Assembly (NCBI GenBank): GCA_964525565.1
Contig: CAZGHI010000012.1
Span: 1 to 64,000, forward strand
Length of the DNA: 64,000 nt
From: OLB6 sp964525565
GTDB taxonomy: Bacteria; Bacteroidota; Ignavibacteria; Kapaibacteriales; Kapaibacteriaceae
Direction: 5' to 3'
The notes below the pieces were generated by a model that was given only the letters and a program-made list of their open reading frames with translations, ran no database searches and was not told where the DNA came from. How positions within the stretch are numbered: the first letter of the stretch is position 1; each line of letters starts with the position of its first letter. The position numbers and the translations under genes are program-made. This document shows positions 42,597 to 50,300 of the stretch, piece by piece.

Positions 42597-43889
42597 ATGA
42601 GTTTGCCGCTGACGCCTTCGTCAACTATAGAGCGCGTAGAAAAACTCCGCCAGTCCAAAATACTCCGCGAGATTCAAGACAAAGACACTGTTGTCATGTT
42701 CGAGGATCCGCTTGAGAACGACATGGTCCTTAACATGGGCCCACAGCACCCGGCTACCCATGGAGTGCTCCGTGTTCTTATTCGGCTGGATGGCGAAACT
42801 GTTGTTAAGTGTGTTCCAGAGCTTGGTTATTTGCATCGAGGCTTTGAAAAGCTGGCAGAGAACTCAACGTACCACGAATTCATTCCACATACAGACCGAT
42901 TGGACTACATCAGTCCGATGAGTAATAACGTGGCTATCTGCATGGCTATCGAAAAACTCGCACAGGTATCTGTACCGGACCGTGCTGTGTGGGTTCGTAT
43001 GCTCGTAAGCGAAATGGCGCGAATCTCGAATCACCTTCTGGCAATGGGAGCAACGGCAATGGACGTTGGAGCCATGACTGTGTTCCTGTGGACGTTTACA
43101 GAACGTGAAAAACTATATGATCTTTTCGAAAGAATTTGCGGAGCCCGATTCACCACCAGCTATGCACGCATCGGTGGTGTAGCCAACGATATACCGGACG
43201 ATGTGCTTCGGGATATTCGGTCGTGGCTAAATCAAATGCCCGAGCGGATGCGTGAAGTGGAAGGATTGGTTAATCGAAATCGAATATTCGTTGACCGCAT
43301 GGCAGGAGTTGGATATCTGCCGGCAAATAAAGCCGTACAATTAGGTATAACAGGCCCAACGTTAAGAGGGTCGGGCATTGCTCGAGACCTGCGTCGAGAC
43401 GAACCATACATGTTTTATAGCGAGGTTGATTTCGATGTGATTACACGCAACGATGGCGACTGCTATTCGCGGTACATGGTTCGCAATGCAGAAATATGGG
43501 AATCACTCAAAATTTGTCATCAATGTATAGACAAACTCGAAGCCATGCCGAGGACTCCCGTGCTCAATGAGGATCAGCCTACTGCAGTGGTTGCTCGCAA
43601 ACAATCCATTTACACAAAAATGGAAGAGCTCATCAACGACTTCATGCTTATCAACTTTGGATTGCAACCTCCGGTTGGCGACGTGTACAGTGCCATTGAA
43701 AGTCCGAAAGGTGAGCTTGGGTTCTATTACGTGAGCGATGGCACAGGTCATCCGTGGAAGTTGAAAATCCGTAGCCCATCATCGTCGAACCTGCAAGCGT
43801 TAAAGTTTTTGGCTGAAGGGGCTATGGTGAGTGATGTGGTGGCTATTATTGGTAGTATCGATCCAGTGATGGGCGAAGCCGACAAATAG
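42597..43889 (+). CDS. nuoD: NADH-quinone oxidoreductase subunit D
   Basis: A 430-residue 49-kDa subunit of complex I that forms part of the quinone pocket. ATG 42597 follows AAGGAACATTGAGC. The N-terminal VLNMGPQHPATHGVLRVLIR and LGYLHRGFEKLAENSTYHEF carry the quinone-site His and the conserved Tyr/His region. TDRLDYISPMSNNVAICMAI follows, and the C-terminus ends VAIIGSIDPVMGEADK. It is complete. No other nuo gene is near: the neighbours are an arylsulfotransferase-like gene and trmH. The rest of complex I must be elsewhere if this copy is functional. Confidence 0.96.
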   Translation: MSLPLTPSSTIERVEKLRQSKILREIQDKDTVVMFEDPLENDMVLNMGPQHPATHGVLRVLIRLDGETVVKCVPELGYLHRGFEKLAENSTYHEFIPHTDRLDYISPMSNNVAICMAIEKLAQVSVPDRAVWVRMLVSEMARISNHLLAMGATAMDVGAMTVFLWTFTEREKLYDLFERICGARFTTSYARIGGVANDIPDDVLRDIRSWLNQMPERMREVEGLVNRNRIFVDRMAGVGYLPANKAVQLGITGPTLRGSGIARDLRRDEPYMFYSEVDFDVITRNDGDCYSRYMVRNAEIWESLKICHQCIDKLEAMPRTPVLNEDQPTAVVARKQSIYTKMEELINDFMLINFGLQPPVGDVYSAIESPKGELGFYYVSDGTGHPWKLKIRSPSSSNLQALKFLAEGAMVSDVVAIIGSIDPVMGEADK

Positions 43890-43900
43890 GTATCATACAT

Positions 43901-44500
43901 CTGCTTCATCCAGACCATATAACGGCAGAACGAGCGGCAAAGCTCGAAAGAGCTATCCGTAGGCGACAGCCAACGCTTACGGTAGTATTCGAAAATGTTC
44001 ACGATCCACACAACGTGTCGGCTGTGATCCGCTCCTGCGACGCCGTGGGTGTACTAGACGCGCACGGAATCTATTACGGTCGGCAGACGTTTCCTACCCT
44101 CGGCGCAAAGAGTTCCGGCAGTGCCAGGAAATGGGTTAACGTTCACCTGCACAATGATGTTGCCTCGTGCTTTGGTGCCCTCCGTTCACAGGGGTTCAGC
44201 ATTTATACAACCCATATGGGATCAACCTCGGTTTCCCTGTACGATCTCGATCTTACAAGACCGGTTGCACTTGTTTTTGGAAACGAACACGATGGCGTAA
44301 GTGAGGAAGCACGGCATCTTGCAGACGGTAACTTTTTGGTGCCAATGATGGGTGTAGTGCAGAGTCTTAATATTAGTGTTGCATGCGCTGTGAGTCTGTT
44401 CGAAGCCATGCGCCAGCGATTGCAGGCCGGAATGTACGCTACTGAACAAATGGATCAAGCCAGAATCGAAGAAATCGCTAACGACTGGTTCCGTCGGTAA
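43901..44500 (+). CDS. trmH: tRNA (guanosine-2'-O-)-methyltransferase TrmH, non-canonical start
   Basis: About 199 residues. A SPOUT methyltransferase that methylates the 2'-O of G18 in tRNA. The N-terminal helix LERAIRRRQPTLTVVFENVH leads into DPHNVSAVIRSCDAVGVLDA. The knot motifs are VALVFGNEHDGVSEEARHLA and VPMMGVVQSLNISVACAVSL. The homologous reading frame is open back to a stop at 43853 but contains no ATG, GTG or TTG before GTG 44015, which would delete the N-terminal helix. Candidates are CTG 43901 or ATA/ATC codons at 43886-43897; I mark CTG. The nuoD stop (43887-43889) lies here, so translation may be coupled. Confidence 0.88.
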   Translation: MLHPDHITAERAAKLERAIRRRQPTLTVVFENVHDPHNVSAVIRSCDAVGVLDAHGIYYGRQTFPTLGAKSSGSARKWVNVHLHNDVASCFGALRSQGFSIYTTHMGSTSVSLYDLDLTRPVALVFGNEHDGVSEEARHLADGNFLVPMMGVVQSLNISVACAVSLFEAMRQRLQAGMYATEQMDQARIEEIANDWFRR

Positions 44501-44532
44501 GCGAATCGATACCAAACACATCGAGCAACATA

Positions 44533-44550
44533 TTAACCATTGTACGGAGA
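44533..44550 (+). promoter_or_regulatory. Shared 18-base motif before the prohibitin gene
   Basis: TTAACCATTGTACGGAGA lies six bases before the ATG at 44557. Nearly the same sequence (TTACTCATTGTACGGTGA) occurs at 57053-57070 before the DUF3127 gene; 15 of 18 bases agree. Confidence 0.5.
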
Positions 44551-44556
44551 TACATC

Positions 44557-45399
44557 ATGGCTGAAATGAAAACCGTTTTTGCAAAACGGAGCTTTCCACG
44601 CGGAATGTTTCCGTTTGTGGTAATCGCCGGTTCGGTGATTGTACTCATCGTTGTCTTTAGAATGTCGGTTACAATCGGAGCTGGACAGGCAGGAGTTTTA
44701 TTCCGAACCTTCAGTGATGGTGTTGACCTTTCAGCACCCTACGGAGAAGGATTTCATATTGTTGCTCCTTGGAACGATATGTTTATTTATGAAGTACGGC
44801 AACAAGAAGCCAAAGAGAATATGAATGTGCTCAGTTCCAACGGACTTGAAATAACCGTTGAATTGTCCGGATGGTACCAACCTTCGTACAGCAACTTACC
44901 CAGACTTCATAAGGAGAAAGGTCAGGATTACCTTGAGCGCGTTGTGCGACCAGCCATACGGAGTGCTACACGTTCTGTTATTGGACGCTACACTCCGGAG
45001 GAAATCTACTCTACAAAGCGCGATGCAATACAAGACGAGATCTATGCCGAAACCAAGAAGATTCTTGACGGTCAGTACGTACAGCTCAACGAAGCTCTTG
45101 TTCGTGACATTACGCTGCCTTCAACGCTCAAGACTGCAATCGAGAATAAATTGAAGCAAGAACAGGAGTCGTTAGAGTATGAATTCAAACTAGCGAAAGC
45201 ACAGAAAGAAGCCGAACGGCAGCGAATTGACGCAGAAGGAAAGGCTCGCGCCAATACAATCTTAAGTGCATCGCTTACAGACAAGGTGCTGCTAGAGAAG
45301 GGAATTGAAGCTACGCTCCGACTGGCAGAGTCGCCAAATACAAAAGTTATTGTTGTTGGTGACAAACGCGGGATGCCTTTGATATTAGGAAATCAGTAG
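44557..45399 (+). CDS. Prohibitin / SPFH-domain membrane protein
   Basis: A 280-residue protein with an N-terminal transmembrane helix (about residues 19-35, FPFVVIAGSVIVLIVVF), followed by an SPFH domain (VTIGAGQAGVLFRTFSDGVD, then GEGFHIVAPWNDMFIYEVRQ). A long helical stretch follows (KLKQEQESLEYEFKLAKAQK and EAERQRIDAEGKARANTILS). This is the prohibitin/HflK-C/stomatin layout; it should form ring oligomers at the membrane. Such proteins often modulate FtsH, whose gene is in this window but not adjacent. GGAGATACATC precedes the ATG. The third arylsulfotransferase-like gene starts 11 bases after the stop. Confidence 0.92.
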   Translation: MAEMKTVFAKRSFPRGMFPFVVIAGSVIVLIVVFRMSVTIGAGQAGVLFRTFSDGVDLSAPYGEGFHIVAPWNDMFIYEVRQQEAKENMNVLSSNGLEITVELSGWYQPSYSNLPRLHKEKGQDYLERVVRPAIRSATRSVIGRYTPEEIYSTKRDAIQDEIYAETKKILDGQYVQLNEALVRDITLPSTLKTAIENKLKQEQESLEYEFKLAKAQKEAERQRIDAEGKARANTILSASLTDKVLLEKGIEATLRLAESPNTKVIVVGDKRGMPLILGNQ

Positions 45400-45410
45400 A
45401 AAGCGGAACG

Positions 45411-47138
45411 ATGCTAAACGGTAATGATATACTTTTTCGCCAGACAGCGACCCAGACTGGTACTCTTGTATTCACTTTGCAATGCAGGTGTATCCTCTTT
45501 ACGATACTTACCTCATTCTTGTGCTCGGCTTCTCTTGAAGCGCAGTATACCATTGGACTGATTAAGGCAGACCCTGCCGCAACATTTAGCTACACGCTTC
45601 TCGCCCCTTTAAATAGCAAAAATATTTACTTGATAGATAATTGTGGAAGCGTCGTTCATTCATGGGAAACCGACCATCTGCCCGGATTTGCAACAACGCT
45701 TTTACCAAATGGAGATATACTCCGAAATATCCGCACGGGTAATTCGCCAATCCTTAACGGGGTCGGAGGCGGTGTTGAGAGGCGAAGCTGGGATAATCAG
45801 CTAATCTGGCGCTATGTTATTGCAGACAGTAACGCTCTGATGCATCACTCCGTTGAAGTCCTTCCCAACGGCAATCTGTTAATTATGGTGGCAGAGCGAA
45901 TACCTATGACTGCTGCACATGCTGCAGGCCGAGACGAAAACCGGCTTCGCGCAGACTTCTGGGTTGATGCAATCTACGAAGTTCGGCCTATTGGAACCGA
46001 TGGTGCCGAAATTGTGTGGCGCTGGAGCACGTGGGATCACACTATCCAGGACCGATCAGATACAATTCCAAACTACGGAGTAGTAGCCGAACACCCAGAA
46101 CGCGTAAACATCAATTATTATACTACTGCTCCGAATGTACTATATCGCGACTGGACACATTTCAACAACCTCTCGTACAATGAACAGCTCGACCAGATCC
46201 TTGTTTGTGTGCGAAACTTTAATGAGGTATGGATAATTGATCACAGTACAACCACTCAGCAAGCTGCGGGGTCGGTGGGTGGACGGTATAATCGTGGCGG
46301 TGACTTGTTATATCGATGGGGTAATCCGTCTGCGTATGACAGAGGAGGTTCCGAAGCGATACAGTTGTACGCGCCTCATGATGCTCATTGGATACCGCAA
46401 GGACTACCTTTTTCCGGTAGTATTCTTCTGTTTAACAATGGAGTTGAGCGTAAACCGACAGTCTATTCTACAGTGGACATTATTGAACCTCCACAAACAC
46501 CCACTGGAGATTATCATCGTTCTCAAGATGCATCATACGGTCCTGAAACCTTTAAGCTCAGCTTTGCCGGATCTGCAGGAGATACGTTAAGGAGCAACTA
46601 CTATTCGAGTGCTGCGTTTATGCCTAACGGCAACATTTTTGTTACTGAGGGTACGACAGGACGTTTAACGGAGTTTTCCCCCGACGGAACAGTTCTTTGG
46701 CGGTACATATGCCCGGTAGGAAATAACGGACCTCTTGAGCAAGGCCGACCGCCAAGTCAGAATTCGGTGTATTCCGCCCAACGCATTCCGTCGGATCATC
46801 CTGCGCTGAGCCATAGGAAACTCGCCCCCTTGGGTCCCATTGAATTATATCCTGTACCGAACAATTGCAACATGAGCTGGTGGATAACCAATGCTGACGA
46901 TGTTCAGTTAGGTTCACAAGCCACGACAGTCCAGCCGAGCGTTGCAGAATCAACTCTGTACGTTCATGGATCCTCACAGGGCGATATCTACAAAGTGTAT
47001 TCATTGGCCGGCAAACTTGAGCTTCACGGCGAAATTCGCTCAAATCCACATGAGATAGATCTTTCTGCCATTCATAGTGGTGTTTACATTCTAGTACTCA
47101 GCAATAACACAGCTTTGACGTTTGTCAAGCTGAAATAG
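45411..47138 (+). CDS. Arylsulfotransferase-like secreted protein 3 with T9SS tail
   Basis: 575 residues. A long N-terminus precedes the hydrophobic signal core CILFTILTSFLCSASLEAQ (about residues 27-45). The propeller matches paralogues 1 and 2: SYTLLAPLNSKNIYLIDNCG, ALMHHSVEVLPNGNLLIM, EIVWRWSTWDHTIQDR and NEVWIIDHSTTTQQAAG, then PHDAHWIPQGLPFSGSIL. The C-terminal 80 residues (KVYSLAGKLELHGEIRSNPH to SNNTALTFVKLK) are a T9SS sorting domain, lacking the usual YPNPF opening. It starts only 11 bases after the prohibitin gene, so the two are likely co-transcribed. Enzymatic activity is unproven. Confidence 0.87.
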   Translation: MLNGNDILFRQTATQTGTLVFTLQCRCILFTILTSFLCSASLEAQYTIGLIKADPAATFSYTLLAPLNSKNIYLIDNCGSVVHSWETDHLPGFATTLLPNGDILRNIRTGNSPILNGVGGGVERRSWDNQLIWRYVIADSNALMHHSVEVLPNGNLLIMVAERIPMTAAHAAGRDENRLRADFWVDAIYEVRPIGTDGAEIVWRWSTWDHTIQDRSDTIPNYGVVAEHPERVNINYYTTAPNVLYRDWTHFNNLSYNEQLDQILVCVRNFNEVWIIDHSTTTQQAAGSVGGRYNRGGDLLYRWGNPSAYDRGGSEAIQLYAPHDAHWIPQGLPFSGSILLFNNGVERKPTVYSTVDIIEPPQTPTGDYHRSQDASYGPETFKLSFAGSAGDTLRSNYYSSAAFMPNGNIFVTEGTTGRLTEFSPDGTVLWRYICPVGNNGPLEQGRPPSQNSVYSAQRIPSDHPALSHRKLAPLGPIELYPVPNNCNMSWWITNADDVQLGSQATTVQPSVAESTLYVHGSSQGDIYKVYSLAGKLELHGEIRSNPHEIDLSAIHSGVYILVLSNNTALTFVKLK

Positions 47139-47170
47139 GTCTTCCATTGGGAATAGTATGTGAGAACATA

Positions 47171-47194
47171 TAGTAGCACAAATAGTAGCACAAA
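47171..47194 (+). repeat. Tandem 12-base direct repeat upstream of the RHS gene
   Basis: TAGTAGCACAAA occurs twice in perfect tandem (47171-47182 and 47183-47194), about 125 bases before the RHS start. It could be an operator or simple slippage repeat. Confidence 0.85.
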
Positions 47195-47230
47195 GGCACT
47201 TTAGCATCAATTTTTCTTTTGCGAGACCGA

Positions 47231-47259
47231 TTGTTGCAAATAATTGCATAGGTTATGAT
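47231..47259 (+). promoter_or_regulatory. Possible promoter of the RHS gene
   Basis: TTGTTG (47231-47236), 17 bases, TATGAT (47254-47259), 57 bases before the ATG at 47317. This is a classical sigma-70 look, unlike the TAnnTTTG elements elsewhere in the window. No TAnnTTTG is seen here. Confidence 0.3.
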
Positions 47260-47316
47260 CTGTTGCTGACTGCAACGACTAGAATAGTTTCCTTCTTCTA
47301 TTCGGTGGAGGCGCCT

Positions 47317-50300
47317 ATGTTTGGAATTACTAGGCTACTAGGTGTATTACTCATCGGTGCAGCGTTTTGCTTCACAAACACTCCGAAGGCAAATGCCGGA
47401 CAATTGGCCAAGCCCGTTATCAGTGTTGTGCAGATGCAGATTGTAAAGACTGCATTGGTGTATTCGTTCATGCTGAGAAATCTCAACGCAAGTTACTCTC
47501 TGGGAAGAGTGTATTGGACTGTGGTAATCTACCTCGTTGCAAAGAATCTGCAGGTATTTCAAACTACAGGTGACGTTGAAGTTGGACAATCTCAAACTGT
47601 AGAAGTGATACCGGAAGAGGAATTCGTCCCTGAGGAGGCGGGTGAATACAGGATTGAAGTTGAGGCTAATAGCGAAGCAAATATTACAGGGAAACAAACG
47701 GCCAGCGCCACAGTACAGGTTTCTGATGTACCATCCTGCACAACGGAACCCATACTACCGAGAAAAATCTTAATGTTTCAAAGTCATAAGAGAATTACGT
47801 TTACTGCTCCTGTTGGATGCTGTTACGAAATAAATCCGTTCATTAATACTGGGGTCTGGTATTCGCTGTCGCCGTCCACAAAACAAACGGTGTCCGATGG
47901 ACAGAGCGTTTCCTTCGAAGTCACCGCGAAAGACCCTAAACCGGCTGCATCCTTGGTTGCGTTTGAATGGCGGGAATGCTCAAAGGGAACACCAAAGGGC
48001 GTACGTTATGTCGTTATAGATCCTTACTCAACATCAATCTGGGATACAACAACATACCAACCATCGGGCGGTGCGTTCATAGCTTTGTTCGGCGATCCCG
48101 TTTCGTCGAGTACCGGAAAGTTCGTTCAGCAGGAATTGCCAGATATTGAATTTGCAGCTAACCCGCTACTGCATTTTAAGCGAACATACGATGGCGGTTA
48201 TGCGGGAGCAGCATTCCCCAATGGAATGGGGCCAAACTGGCAGCACAATTTTAATCACTTGCTCGTTGCGGATAGTGCAGTAGCAATCGTTTTTGTCCCT
48301 GAGGGAGTGATGTTTCATTTCGAAAAAGTTGGAACAAATTGGGAGTCGCGAACTACTAATCGCCGGGCACACCTGCAGCAAGTAGCCGGAAAGTGGATAT
48401 TCACAGACATCACCAATAAACTGCAGTGCACGTTCGACTCATCGGGTAGAGTAACTCTACTTGACAACGGCATAAACCCGGTAACGGTCACATGGACTGA
48501 TGGTATGCTAACACGTGCAGCAGATGGATTTGGTCATTCCATCGTATTCACTACCGACTCGGCAGGTCGGATCACTGCAATATCAGATGGAGTACGTTCT
48601 GTTCAATATGTTTACAATAGCAAGGGCGAACTGACGCAGTGTTTGAATGCTGTTGGTGAATCTACATACTACTCCTACACAACTGAAGGCGCTCAGCTCA
48701 TTACTCGTGGTTATTCACCAACAACACCTGCCATAACAAATGAGTACGATTCAGAAAGCCGTGTTGTTCGGCAGAAAAATGCAGCAGGTGCGATTTGGAC
48801 GTATGACTGGCACCAGAACACCGCAACGCTCACCGATCCCGACGGCGTAAAAGAGGTGCACAAGGTAAATGCAGCGATGCGCGTTACTGAGATCGGTCCG
48901 CAAGGCCAACCGGTAACAGTTGAATATGGCGCAAATGGTATGCCGTCAGAAGCGCGAAATGCCACAGGGGGAAGCATACGTTATACCTATCATCAATCTG
49001 GACAACCATCTACAATACAGTCAGAAACCGGAACTACAACGCTTGAATACACAGCAAGGAATTGGAATGGAGCCGTGGTGTATGATGTAACAAAAATTAC
49101 TTTTGCTGATGGTTCTACTCGATTGTATCAGTACAATGGAAAGGGGCTGTGCACTCGTATCACTGATGAGCGCGGAAATCAATGGAGTATGACGTATGAT
49201 GCTGCGTCGGGATCCTTGCTTACCATTTCTGATCCAATGAACCGGAAGAGTTCGTGGTCGTACGATGCTAAAAACCATTTGTCAGCGATTACGTCTGCGT
49301 CAGGTCAGACTACAACAATCGTAACAAATGAAAATGGCGATATCATTGAAGCTACTAGTCCGGGTAATGCTAAACGCAGTTATAAACGCGATCATCTCAG
49401 ACGGTTAACCGAGTACACGGATGAACTGGGCCGGAAGTCGGTGTTTTCCTACAACGCCAGAGACCAGTTAACATCCATTCAAGCAGCGAATGCAACATCG
49501 ACGACTTTTGGTTACGATTCCGATGGTCAGTTGGAAAGCATAGGAATGCCGGGAGGCGCACGTATCGGAATCACGTACACACCTGCCGGGCGAGCACGTC
49601 AGATAACCGATGCCTTGCTCAGATCATTCACTATGGACTACGATGAATCTGGTAACTTAAGGAGCGTTACGGACAGAGCTGGAAACACAACACAATTCAC
49701 ATACAATGCTGATGGTCAGGTTATTTCTATTGTCAGTCCGGCCGGTTATTCCACGGAATATGAATACGATTCGCAGAACCGACTGGTGGGAATTACAACT
49801 CCCGGCAATATCAAAACCACTTATACATACGACAAGGCACATCGTTTAACCAGGGTAAGTGGTCGGGGAAGAACGACAACGTTTACCTATGACGGACGTG
49901 GCAACCGCACGAGCACACATGTGTCTGATGACGTGCAGGCTCAATACACGTATGATCCTAGTGGTCTTCTTTCTACAGTGAAGGATCCGGAAGGGGGCCT
50001 TTGGGCATGGACGTACAATGCTGCAGGGCTCTGCACTTCGATCAAGGATCCTGCAGGTCGAGAGACAAAGTATGAGTATGACAATCGTGATCGTGTGACA
50101 AGAACCGTGCTTCCAGAAAATGCCGGTAGCTGCACCTATTCATACGATGCGGCCGGCAACCTTACAGGAATCACGTACTCGAATGGACCAACGCTGAGGT
50201 ACACCTATGATGCACTCGGTAGAATCGTCGGCACCAACGGCGATACCTGTGAATATGATGAAGCCGGCAATATGGTGATGAGTAATGGTCTTCTCATGGA

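Noticed and set aside
44015..44500. Short 161-residue TrmH starting at GTG 44015
   Set aside because: It would remove the conserved N-terminal helix and part of the ENVHDPHNVSAV segment, whose homology continues upstream in the same frame.
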